Assembly: GCA_015179025.1 (NCBI GenBank)
Contig: WHUX01000470.1
Location: 1-24,263, forward strand
Direction: 5' to 3'
Length of the DNA stretch: 24,263 bases
Source: Terfezia claveryi
Taxonomy: Eukaryota; Ascomycota; Pezizomycetes; Pezizales; Pezizaceae
Of this stretch, positions 1 through 9,254 are shown in pieces; position 1 is the first letter of the stretch, and every line of letters starts with the position of its first letter. A program made the position numbers and the translations under genes. The notes under the pieces were generated by a model, which was given only the letters and a program-made list of their open reading frames with translations, was not told the origin of the DNA and ran no database searches.

Positions 1-1068
1 TTGTTCTGGAGATGTTTTATAGACTCATACCATCTCCTACATGCATACTAGTTGGCCTAACTTCCAAATCCCTTGAAGACTGATCTAAGTATATACTAAA
101 TGCTCCGGTTTCCTTATGTCTCTTTATAGGTATCAGTAACTACATTATTTGCATCAGGTGTATTAGACACACCAGATGCTATATAGCAAAACTCATTGTT
201 GTGATGCAGAGGTATTTCCTCTAACTCTTGAGACATACAATAACCACTTCCAACGTTTCTACTCTAAGTCTTACTTTAGCTGTGCTATTACCATGCAAGC
301 TGATGTCCCGCATTCTTAACATTTCACCTTTGAATTGACTTTGCTAATACACTTTTATCCATCTATCCTCTCGACCATATCTAACCTTCTGTTGTCGTTT
401 CTGTATCACTGTTCATCTATTTCGATCTCTCATGGTATCCATCTTCTAATCCTCTTTCCAGTATTCCTTGCCCTTGCCCCACGTCTTTAACTTCTCTATC
501 CTACAATAGCTCTTCAAGTGTTCCTAATTCGATACCTCACGTTTATATCTTCTCTATCCTATATTCATCTTTCTGATTTCTTCACCAAACCCCCATGTTT
601 CTAATTTCCCATCCTATAATAGCCCTTCGATATTTTAATCTGACACCTTGTATTTATAACTTGCCCTATCTAATAATTTCCCTTCAGATGTTTCTATTTC
701 CTACTAATCACATTCTTTACTTGACTGTTATACTCTCTACATATGCAAATGTTCTACTTTTAATCTGTGTTCATTTACTAATTACCAAATATATCTTCCA
801 TAAATAAAAAAAAACCTCATTCACAGCAGAAGTTCTTACAACCTCCAACACAAGAAATGAAATCTAATGCAATGCATACTCTTTCCTCCTACCAAATTAC
901 ATCTGCCAACCTTCCCCATCCCAGCTTCCAGTGAACACGTTTATGAAAAAGAAACACACGACCACATGCAAGCAAAAGAAATACAGCTAATAAGATAATA
1001 TAACCCCATAGAGAGAATAGCCTTAAAACTGACATAGAAAAACCCATTCCCTCAAACATCTAACTTCT
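1..1068. other. AT-rich non-coding stretch
   Basis: No convincing gene is visible on either strand. The plus strand is pyrimidine-rich, with many short C/T runs, and the open frames present have low-complexity hydrophobic translations typical of chance. An imperfect duplication lies at about 498-681. The stretch ends where a minus-strand gene relic has its stop codon (1069-1071). Confidence 0.5.
498..681. repeat. Imperfect ~113-bp-period duplication
   Basis: A block starting ATCCTACAATAGC at 498 is repeated as ATCCTATAATAGC at 611. Similarity continues for roughly 65-70 bp, with scattered substitutions (mostly C/T) and small gaps. The offset is 113 bp. It looks like an old local duplication and has no recognisable function. 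Confidence 0.4.
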
Positions 1069-1763
1069 TCAGTCACTTTCTGTGTCCTCTTCATTTATAT
1101 CCCCTGTCCCTGTCAGTGCATCATCAACCTCTAAGTTTAATGGTCCAGCCAATTCTACTGATGAATATCTCAGTAGACTCCCTTGCGATGGCGCTTCTCC
1201 ACTGGCACCTCTAATCTTTCATATGAGTGCTCTAGCTCCTTTCTCAATTCCGCCTCATATGTGCTTTATCTTTAACTTGTGGTGCATCAACTAGTTCTAC
1301 TTCTACCATACTTACCTGAGCTGCAATCCGATGCACCAAGTCAGCCTTGATGTTATTCACCATGAGGTCCTTTATTGCTTTTGGATGAATCTCCCATGTA
1401 TTCATCAGCCTCTCATATGTGCCTGTTTTGTATTAGTCCCTTGTCTAATATTATGTATCCATTTGTTGTTTTCATTAGTTATTCTTAACTTACACCAGGC
1501 GGTTTCATATTTGAACTCCTGCATGACTAAATTACAATCTTCTGACTTCTATTCTTTCAAACTGTGACATATTGCTGAGGCCATAAAGCATATGAAACAC
1601 CATTAATTCTATCCAGAAAGCCCGGGTCCCTATTCCCCTTATTTTTAGGCCTTGGAAATACCATTGATATTATATTAACAATCTCCTCTGCATGGAACCA
1701 TCCCCTAAACTCCTTTTTGGACATAATATTAGCATCAGATATTGGACTAGTGGTGTTTGCCAT
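1069..1763 (-). pseudogene. Decayed gene relic, unknown family
   Basis: A chain of coherent minus-strand frames can be read from an ATG at 1763 to a TGA at 1069-1071. The first piece (1763 to about 1610) begins MANTTSPISDANIMSKKEF and includes GWFHAEEIVNIIS. A frame change leads into a piece with CNLVMQEFKYETAWCKLRI (about 1510-1440). Another change gives an Ile/Lys-rich segment ending in HRIAAQ, followed by a consensus-like GTAAGT. Later pieces contain ELRKELEHSYERLEV and a Ser- and acid-rich tail ending INEEDTESD. An intron-like GT...CTAAT...AG block lies upstream at 1793-1828. At least three frameshifts rule out an intact protein of about 230 residues. I do not recognise the family. It could be a transposon-borne gene or a host gene relic. 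The coding impression comes from composition and continuity, not homology. Confidence 0.4.
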
Positions 1764-2562
1764 CTGACCAACTTACATTCCGACTGCTTTGCCTACAGAT
1801 AAATTAATCACTATTAGCAAGTACTAACCTTTGTCTTCATACATTCCTTTATAACTGGCTAATACCATACACCCTCATAATGCTTGCCCAACATTCATAT
1901 ATTAGATATGCCCTTATTTGGAATAAATGCTTTTGAGTGTTTCAAATCAGTAATCCAATGCCCAAATCGGATTGGATGTTATACAAATATATCAACCACT
2001 CTTACTCGTTCTATCTGTAAGGCCCCGTTTGTGCCTTATCTCAGGCATGCTGTATAAGTAGGAGTAATTCACCTGGTGTTAGCAGAGGTTTCCTATAATA
2101 TGTGTAGTTAGTTATAATCTTTTGTATGGTACTTGCAAAAGGTTGTATAATATCGGGAATAGCTGAAAAGGATTGTGTTCCTCTTCCAATGCCTGGCGCT
2201 AGTACAGCAGTGTCAATGAAAGTTTCCACTTCTGATTGGAATCACTTCTGCCATCCTATGTCACAATTAGCTTACAATTTGACCAAAATATCACCTTCCT
2301 TATACAAACTCATTATGAATGTGATGTTATTTGTGAATGCCACATTTCAACTGTTGGTTATAGTTGAATCACAGTTGCTACAATTTGAGAGGCCTTACAT
2401 TTACGGCTTGCCTACCTAGTTGCGCAGTAGCTTGCTAAGAGGTAGCTTGCTAGGAAGATTTTGCGAGGCATTGCAGATAAAAAGACTTGTGCAGGAGGTT
2501 TGTATAGAAATATTCCAACACAAAGCATCTAATCATTTCTTTGAGCATACAACTTGCTAATT
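1764..2562. other. Gene-poor stretch with weak TIR-like ends at 2016 and 2399
   Basis: No convincing gene. A 9-bp inverted match, TGTAAGGCC at 2016-2024 and GGCCTTACA at 2391-2399, brackets 384 bp that are slightly more GC-rich. TA dinucleotides lie at both edges, but there is no longer target duplication. It may be a degenerate MITE or chance. A possible 36-nt intron of the neighbouring minus-strand relic lies at 1793-1828. Confidence 0.25.
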
Positions 2563-2720
2563 AAATCCCCCTCCAAAAAAAATTTAAAAATCCACTCCCC
2601 CTCCCAAAAAAAAAAAAAAGGAAAAAAAACAATGAACACAAGATCACCTAGAAAAAAAAAGAAGAAAAAACAACAAACACAGATCACCTAAAAAAAAAAA
2701 AAAAAACAAACAGTCTCCTA
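2563..2720. repeat. A-rich low-complexity tract
   Basis: Several poly-A runs of 8-17 nt are separated by short phrases such as GATCACCTA, which occurs twice (about 2643 and 2683) in near-identical A-rich units. It lies just past the stop codon of the minus-strand relic that ends at 2752. It is probably simple repeat expansion; no coding or RNA feature is seen. Confidence 0.6.
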
Positions 2721-2751
2721 CACAGACCCTCTCCTTCCAAACATACCATCC

Positions 2752-3992
2752 TTAGATCAGATCCATCCAGGCCAAATTGGCCACATTTACTCCTGCCTCG
2801 TTGGCTTGTTCTCTGCCCTGCGTGCAGCTGCGGAGCTCCCGATCTTGTGTGGCTCTAGCTCTACCACTGAAGTACCTGCAGATCGCCTTGCTAGGAGCAT
2901 TTCCCTGCCATTTTGTGGCTGGGGATCCAGTTCTTTGCATGATGTTCCATGCTGGAGAATCTGAATCATAAATTTCCTCAGCTGGGAACCTTTCCCTCTG
3001 CTTCTGCTTCATCTGACGCAAAGCCCTCTGCTGCCTCTTAATTCGCTTGCGGAGCTTTAGCTTCCGCTCCTCAAATGCTTCCATTGTCGGGAAGGTACGT
3101 TTGGCAAAGCCGGCAAGATTTCGACTCAATGAGTCGGAATCCTCGGCAGGTCCATGTACTCCTCAGCTGCATCCAGGAAGTCAGCTGCAAAGTATGCACC
3201 ATCATGGGGGGTGGGCTGTCTGCCACCACAGGCTAAAGCCGGATCCCTATACAGGATAACTTGTATCCTAATTGGTTTGGAGGAGCTTAGCTCCAAAAAT
3301 GCCTGCACCTCCTCGTCGGTTTGCAGACGATGGCGGGAGGGATTGTATTGGGGGTTGGGGTTGTCTAGTGCTCCGTAGACAGCCCGCACTTTTTCCCAGC
3401 TGGGATCCTTTCCCGAATCTTATCCACAATCTCCAAAAGGGATGCCAACTTCAGAATTGCAACACAGTTGCTTGGTGCTTCATCCCACTTATATTGGCCA
3501 TTTGCGTCTTGTACCTCAGCTCCCGGGTTGGATCAATGAGGAATAACCTCACAGGCTTTCGGAAACCCTCCTCAATTCTGGTCTGCATTCCGCCCCGGTG
3601 CGTTGGCCACCCCCCTGCATTGGCCCCCCCCCAAACTGGACATCTGGAGCATTCGCAGCTAGGTTTGCTACTTGTGCTAATGTGTGGCGCTCTGTGTCTC
3701 TTGCCTTTTTAAGGACGTCTTGCAAAATCTTGTCAAGAGCAGTCTCGGCTGCTCTTTTGATTGGTGCTGCCCCATTTTGGATGAGCGCAATTCCAGATGC
3801 AGGGAGCCCAGTCTCCTGCTGGGCGTAGGTTTTGAATTGACCAGAGGGCATTCCCGGCCTGCCGTTTCCCCGTTATCCCCTGTGTTCGTGCCCACCCCTT
3901 GACCCCATTCCTCCAGTTTGAGTACCGGGGATCATTCTCCCCCATCCCAATAGTGCCTTTGCTTGGCTAACTTCTTGCGCTGCAGATGGCAT
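2752..3992 (-). pseudogene. Frameshifted gene relic with basic coiled-coil C-terminus
   Basis: Overlapping minus-strand frames give one apparent protein from an ATG at 3992 to a stop at 2752. In order they are: an N-terminal piece with [20 protein letters not shown] (from 3945); an Ala/Gln-rich helical piece (about 3851-3590, [20 protein letters not shown]); a piece with [20 protein letters not shown] (about 3570-3500); a stretch reading [16 protein letters not shown] then [13 protein letters not shown] (about 3385-3250); and a highly basic, probably coiled-coil tail ([20 protein letters not shown], about 3080-3000) ending WMDLI. At least four single-base frame changes are needed (near 3950, 3860, 3590-3400 and 3140), so it is not translatable as it stands. 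I do not recognise the family. Codon use is GC-richer than in the surrounding DNA, which supports a real former gene of about 400 residues. It diverges from the plus-strand gene at 4988. Confidence 0.5.
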
Positions 3993-4211
3993 TTGGACGA
4001 ACTACGTTGGAAATTTAGATACCCCCGTTGGAAACTATGCTTTAGAGATACTTACGTTATGTATGTTAGGTGTTATTCAAATGGAAAGTTGTGATGGCGG
4101 GAAGGTATTGTGATGATGGCGGGAGGTATTGTGAATAGCTGCTGAGAATAATTGATTCACAGATCTATGGGGGTATTTATGGACTCTACGAAGTTGGACA
4201 TAAGAGTAGGC

Positions 4212-4373
4212 CATGTTTGCTTGGTCGGCAATCAACATGGCCAGTCACTCCAGTTCTGTATGGCCTGCATAAGGCCATGACCTTTATGTTAATTATTGGA
4301 CATGTTTGCTTCAAGCGGTCGGCAATCCACATAGCCATCTATGCCTGCATAAGACTATGACCTTTGTGTTAAT
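4212..4373. repeat. Imperfect tandem duplication
   Basis: Two adjacent copies, 4212-4293 and 4301-4373, share CATGTTTGCTT, GGTCGGCAATC, TGCCTGCATAAG (first copy TGGCCTGCATAAG) and a final ATGACCTTT.TGTTAAT. The second copy is about 9 bp shorter. They are clearly related but diverged. No coding frame is maintained. They lie next to the inverted-repeat element at 4408 and may belong to the same repeat family. Confidence 0.65.
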
Positions 4374-4407
4374 ATCTAGCTCTGTGTAAACGACTTTCAA
4401 AAGCCCT

Positions 4408-4551
4408 CCAACCTTGTAAGTTGGAATCTGAGTGTACTACATACTTTCTGTGTGTGTGGATGTTGTTGTGACAGGCACAATAGCGAAATACAAATAACCA
4501 CGGCACAATGGAAAGTATGCAATACACGCAGATTCCAACTTACGAGGTTGG
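4408..4551. repeat. 144-bp inverted-repeat (MITE-like) element
   Basis: The left arm is 4408-4448, starting CCAACCTTGTAAGTTGGAAT. The right arm is 4511-4551, ending ATTCCAACTTACGAGGTTGG. The arms are inverse complements at about 37 of 41 positions by hand alignment, with 62 bp between them. No open reading frame is present and no target-site duplication is evident. A third, direct-orientation partial copy of the arm lies at about 4732-4767 (TTAAGTTGGAATCTAAGTG). Weaker AAGTTGGA-type matches occur near 4187. This fits a tiny non-autonomous DNA element or a foldback structure. Transcribed, it would form a long imperfect hairpin. Confidence 0.6.
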
Positions 4552-4987
4552 GTCGAGTTATTTGGTAGCGCTATCCCAAATCTAAGCCTGTTTGGAAAGC
4601 AGCTTGTACCCCTTCTAGTAAATTTCCTAAGTCAGAAAGACCTAGAACATTGCATATGTATGTGATAGCGCTAAATATTAATAACTTATTTAGAGCCACT
4701 GTATCAAGCCCCTGATACAGAAGTCATCCGACCACTTAAGTTGGAATCTAAGTGCTGCAAATATGCTGTTGTCCCGTAGATCTTTGTAATACTTAGCGGT
4801 ATATGCCACTCACATCAATTCCTTCCCAATTGGGTATGAGACTAGCAGCCGTACATATTGAGACCATAGCACTAACACGGGTTTGATTTGCTCCCCCCCC
4901 CAAATCTCTTAATACATATAAACCTCAACATCTGCAATACATTAATTGCTATTATTGACTATTAGCTATTCTGCCACTACTATCATT
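4552..4987. other. Intergenic region upstream of the 4988 gene
   Basis: No gene is seen. It contains a partial arm copy of the neighbouring inverted repeat (about 4732). A C9 run at about 4892 precedes AT-rich DNA with CATATAAACC at about 4915, which could act as a TATA-like promoter element for the gene starting at 4988. That promoter assignment is inference. Confidence 0.35.
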
Positions 4988-5887
4988 ATGCCTTCACGTC
5001 AACCTCGCCAGAAACTGATGTTCCCACCACCAGAACTATCTCCAAAAGATAGTACAAATAGGTATGTCCTACTTAGCTTAGCAAAGAAACCCCCTTTGGT
5101 TGAGAAAGCCCCCCTTTGGTTGAGAAAGCCCCCATTTGGTCGAGAAAGCCCCCCTTTGGTTGAGAAAGCCCCCCTTTGGTTGAGAGCCCCCCTTAGGAGA
5201 CCCCTTTGGAGTGAGAGCCCTCCCATTAGAGTGAGAGTCCTCCCATTGGAGTGAGAGCCCTCCCATTTGAGTGAGAGCCCTCCCATAATTGGAGCGAGAG
5301 CCCTCCCATAATTGGAGCGAGAGTCTTAGTCCTAGCTAATATTTTCTTAGTATTAATGAAGACCCAACGAAGACATTATATAGAACACGAAGCCGGCGTA
5401 AGCGGATAGCTCCTCCCCCAAGTGCCCTATCGGAATTAACCACCGATATTGAGGAATATGGAGGAGGATATGGAAGTACCACCCACGTCGCCATCACCAC
5501 ATGGTAAGTGAGCAAAGAAACGTTTGGAGTCGGATTATCTAGGGTTATCTATAACTAGCAATGAATTAGAGAACCAAGAAAATATGCCACTCGCAGTCCT
5601 ATTTCCACCCCCTCCCGTGCCTCCGCCGACCCCAATCCCTCCCCTAACTCCGGAGGCTCCTCCAAATCTAGCCTCCACTATCCGCAAAGTCAAATCAGAG
5701 GCAGCGGATAAGACAACGGCATGCCCGTCGCGAACGTCTACGGAAACGTAGTCAGAGGGGAAGGATGAGGCAGGAAAGGATTGATGATTTGGGGGATGGA
5801 AGAGTCAATATCAGGGTTCATGCAGGAAGTGATTCTTTTGTTCAGGTTGGAAATTGTAGTTTTATTAAAGGGGGAGAGCAAACATAA
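4988..5887 (+). CDS. Probable three-exon gene; Pro-rich / Arg-rich basic protein (uncertain, one frameshift)
   Basis: Exon 1 (4988-5061) starts MPSRQPRQKLMFPPPELSP. A GTATGT donor at 5062 and a CTAAT...CTTAG acceptor ending at 5350 define a 289-nt intron. Exon 2 (5351-5503) continues in phase (AG|T) and is open for about 50 codons, with a basic RTRSRRKRIAPPPS patch. A GTAAGT donor at 5504 and a TAG acceptor ending at 5558 give a 55-nt intron 2. Exon 3 resumes in phase with ENQENMPLAVLFPPPPVPPP, a proline-rich linker. Read straight on, the frame ends at 5750. A +1 shift near 5690 instead opens a strongly basic segment (RQRHARRERLRKRSQRGR) and a tail ending VGNCSFIKGGEQT with a TAA at 5885-5887. 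The family is unknown; the Arg-rich stretch suggests nucleic-acid binding. Both splice sites are good consensus and preserve phase, which is the main support. The frameshift means the gene may be a recent pseudogene. Confidence 0.45.
5091..5326. repeat. 20-bp minisatellite inside intron 1, two variant types
   Basis: About five units of a 20-bp repeat (CCCCTTTGGTTGAGAAAGCC and close variants) run from 5091 to about 5190. After a short junction come six units of a related repeat (core GGAGTGAGAGCCCTCCCATT), 20 bp at first and 22-23 bp at the end, to about 5326. Both types share the GAGA-AGCCC-CC-TTGG framework, so they look like one array that diverged. The period is not a multiple of three, so the open frames through it on both strands are artefacts of the repeat. 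The whole array lies between a GTATGT donor (5062) and a CTTAG acceptor (5350). Confidence 0.9.
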
Positions 5888-6373
5888 TAAACTACGAGAG
5901 TGTTCCAACCAGTGAAGTCGGAACTTATGTCCAATAGATAGGACCTTAACCAAGGATAGGAAGCACCCCAGCCTCATCTTGTTGTTCTTGCCAGCGTGAT
6001 CGCAGTGGCTTCAGTTGGCTGATCGCGGGTTGAATTTAGACGCAACAAGATGAAGGTAAGGGCTCTCCCGACTCCAGAGGTAGAGGGCAGTCTCCATGGT
6101 AGAGGGAAGTAAGGAAGGATGCGAAGGTTGTGTATTTGGTGTGGGGTAGAAGAAAGAAAGTAAGTAGAGAGAAGATTAGGAAGGGGGTGGGGCCAAGGGT
6201 ATCGTGCGCAGTCGGTCTTGGCAAAATCCAACGCATGTCGGATAAAATCCCTTATTTAGTGCGATCGGAGCCTTGGCGCTTATGAAGCTTATTCCCTGAG
6301 ATTCTGTTAATGAAAATATTACACCACAAAATCTGTCTCTTACAACATTTTACAACCTCCGTGACGTTTCAAA
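5888..6373. other. Intergenic region between the 4988 gene and the Plavaka transposase
   Basis: No gene is seen. A near-perfect inverted repeat, CATCTTGTTG at 5975-5984 and CAACAAGATG at 6043-6052, flanks two direct TGATCGC motifs, so the DNA could form a cruciform. A/G-rich DNA follows at about 6085-6200. The segment just before 6374 would be the transposase promoter and leader, but I see no decisive TATA element or transposon end. Confidence 0.4.
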
Positions 6374-9254
6374 ATGAACAGATACAAAACCCTATGCCAA
6401 TGGTGCCCACGATTCTATACTTCAGCTGGAGCATATTCAAATCATCTGGCGAAGGTTCATCCTGAAAAAAACGTGAAGGATCTTAATGGGCCACTGCCAC
6501 CGTCTCGAAAGCGTCGGTTCTCCAACACCAGAGATACTGTTGATTTAGATTATGATATAGACGAAGTCAATTTCACGATATTATATCTGCCGATGTTGAT
6601 TACTACTCTGATTCATGCCATAGCGAGGGATCTGATAGGGAGGCTCGAACTTTTTGTGTTGAACCAAAATCCGACGAGGGAAGTCAGCATGCAATCACCT
6701 ATCCACGTGCAGGCAACCCAATACGTCAACATGTATTTCCGGAGGAAGAAAACTTCAATTTGTTTGCTCCATTCCGCACCTCAATTGATTATCGACTGGC
6801 ACGCTTCTTCAATTCTACAAAGACCTCACAGTCAAAGATCGACCAGTTTTTCAAAGATAACCTCTTGAAAGGCCTCAATCCAACGCACGAGGTTCAATTT
6901 CGGTCAGCGTATACAATGTATAAGCTTATCGACGCGGCAAATGAACCTTCCTGGCACTCAGGAACAGTGAACTACCCATTACTCAAGGGGGTGGCCTTTT
7001 ATTATCGGAATATTATTGCAGCAGTGAAGTACCTTCTACGCCAAAAGGTTTATGCCAGCGAGATGGCCTGGGGCCCGGCAAGAATACGACAATGAAGGGA
7101 ACAGGGTATATAGTGAAATCCATACTGCAAAGTGGTGGGAAGACACTCAGGTGAGCAATTTCTGTGTGCTATGTCGGATATCCAACTAACTGAAACGGAT
7201 AGGCTTTGCTACCCGAAGGCGGGACACTTGTTCCGATTTTACTAGCATCAGATGAAACTCACCTAACGAATTTCTCTGGAGACAAAAAGTTATGGCCTGT
7301 TTATATGAGTATCGGCAATATCGGAAGCTCCATACGCAATACACATATGATGCATGCCTGGATACCAATTGCACTGCTACCGATTGGGCCGAAACGAATC
7401 AACAAAATACCTGGGTATTCGGTAGAAACGCAGGAAATTCAGGTTGCAAACCATACATAATGTTTTGGCGCATTTGCTGAAACCGCTATCTGACGCGAGA
7501 TGTCAGAAAGGCTACGAGATGGTTTGTGCTGATGGGAACGTACGCTTATGCTTTCCTAAGCTCTTTTGTTGGCTCGCTGACCATATGGAAAATGCTACAA
7601 TCCATGGTATTGCAAACAACCGCTGCCCTTCTTGCACAATCCCGTCGAGAAGCTTGGTGAGTATTCAGGAAGTGGTTATCCAGCTCACTCACATCAAAAT
7701 TATGCCGCAGTACAACAATTCCGACGCTATCAGTTTGAAAGCAAACGGCTTAAAAACATCAAAAACGCCTTGTGGTCAGTCCCAAATATAAATCCGCCTG
7801 AGCTCGTTCGAGCAGATGTTTTGCACAATATCCTCCTAGGAGTGTTAAATCATTTAATGGATTGGATTCAAGGTTTTCTAGAATACATGAGCGGATTAAT
7901 GCGTTTGACTATGTCTGGCATCGGTTGCCTCCCTACCCTGGATTTTCAGTTCCGACCAAGGGATACCGAGTTGTTTCACAATGGTCGGGAAAGGAAATGG
8001 AACTTTGGTAAAGTCATTCTTGGAACATTTACTGTGTTGCGTCGGAAGGCCAACCAACCACGGCCTACCGGAGGTCAGGTACAGGAGTTCAATCGAGCAA
8101 TTCGCTGCGTACGTAGCATCACTGACTTCTATCTCATGACTCAGTATCCTAGTCATATACGGATAAGACAATTTCTTATTTACAAGAATATTTGTGTGTT
8201 TCATGAAACTAAAGCTGTGTTCTTGAGGTTCCGTGCTGATAAGAAAACAAGAAAGGCTGCTGCAGAAGCACATAAGGATTTTTGAAGGAACAAGCGGGAT
8301 CGTTGGTTGAAGACCTCACAGCATCGGAAAAGGTTAGGATGCATCAAGAGAATACCTTGCACCGTCGGGAATTGGTGAATGACATTTTACAAGAAGGGGC
8401 GCACTTCAATTTCCCAAAAGTCCATTTAATTTCCCATTATGCCGAACAGATTCCGAAGTTTGGGGCTCTAGCTCAATATTCTACAGATATCAGTGAAGCC
8501 ATGCATAAAGGCCTTAAGGATGCTTACCGTCGAAGTAATAGGGTTAATGCAACACCACAAATAGTTACTACCTACACGAGGGATCATACTTTTGCTATGA
8601 AGGACTTGACACTTAATCTATGGAACCAGGTTAGGCAAAACGGAGATGTGACCAGGTGTCGGACAGGTCTACTTGAAGTTGGGCGAAAATTGAGTTGGGA
8701 TTAATACCCAGCCTTGAGGATCTGGAGCGTATAACCGGCTTACCAGATCTAGTGCTGACAACGCAAGCGTTTTTAAGGCAGGAAGTTAGAAGCATGGATT
8801 CCGACCCTGGGCTGTTAGTTCAGGAAATTCGTTCATATGGGATGCTTCAAATTCCAGTGCCAAAATTCAATAGAGAAGGGTTCATTTTGCACAATGCTAG
8901 ATGCACCGAGAAGTTTGCAGGAAGGAAAGACACGATTGGATATGGTAAGGAGACAGTATGCATTGGATGAGGCACAGTAGGACGCTGAATGGATGAATAC
9001 CAGGACGAATCAATATATTGTTCAAAGTAATAACTATGGCAGGAATAGTGCACCATTGGTGCATGTGAATCTGCTTAATGCATGGGAAATGCTGTAAGGC
9101 ACAGAAGGGATGGTTGTATTGGATTGCCGATGAGTGGAGAAGGGTTATAGTTAAGATATCACAAATAGAAGGGATTGCGCATTTGATACTTAGAGCTGGG
9201 GAAAGTTGGTTGGTAAATAAAAATAGACTTAGAGATATGGAATACAATTTATGA
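6374..9254 (+). pseudogene. Plavaka-type DNA transposase, degenerate
   Basis: The protein starts at 6374 with a canonical C2H2 finger (C-X2-C-X12-H-X4-H, residues 8-29: CQWC...HLAKVH). After a frame change come FPEEENFNLFAPF (about 6740), a helical region, and EYDNEGNRVYSEIHTAKWW (about 7090). Next, across an intron, are ASDETHLTNFSGDKKLWPVY and SIGNIGSSIR. Further pieces carry GYEMVCADGNVRLCFPKL and ANNRCPSCTIP (about 7620), RADVLHNILLGVLNHLMDW (about 7810), SQWSGKEMEL (about 7970), FHETKAVFLRFRADKK (about 8200), and FPKVHLISHYAEQIPKFG with SEAMHKGLKDAYRRSN (about 8410-8540). The C-terminal module includes DWIW and GWLYWIADEWRRVIVKISQI, ending near WLVN at 9254. This order matches the Plavaka-like transposases of fungi (from memory, not a search). 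At least eight frameshifts plus stops mean it cannot be translated whole. I could not define terminal inverted repeats. Confidence 0.8.
7151..7202 (+). other. 52-nt spliceosomal intron in the Plavaka transposase
   Basis: GTGAGC donor, a CTAAC branch-point-like motif 14-18 nt before the end, and an AG acceptor at 7201-7202. Splicing joins ...KWWEDTQ directly to ALLPEGGTLVPILLASDE in phase, as the transposase family alignment demands. The unspliced frame contains stops. It shows typical filamentous-fungal intron anatomy. Confidence 0.8.

Noticed and set aside
4946..5286. Long open frames on both strands through the minisatellite
   Set aside because: The 20-bp period rotates through all frames and makes long frames by repetition. 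The splice-site model places the array in an intron.
5091..5326. CRISPR-like array
   Set aside because: Units are contiguous 20-bp tandem repeats with no spacers, in a eukaryotic context.
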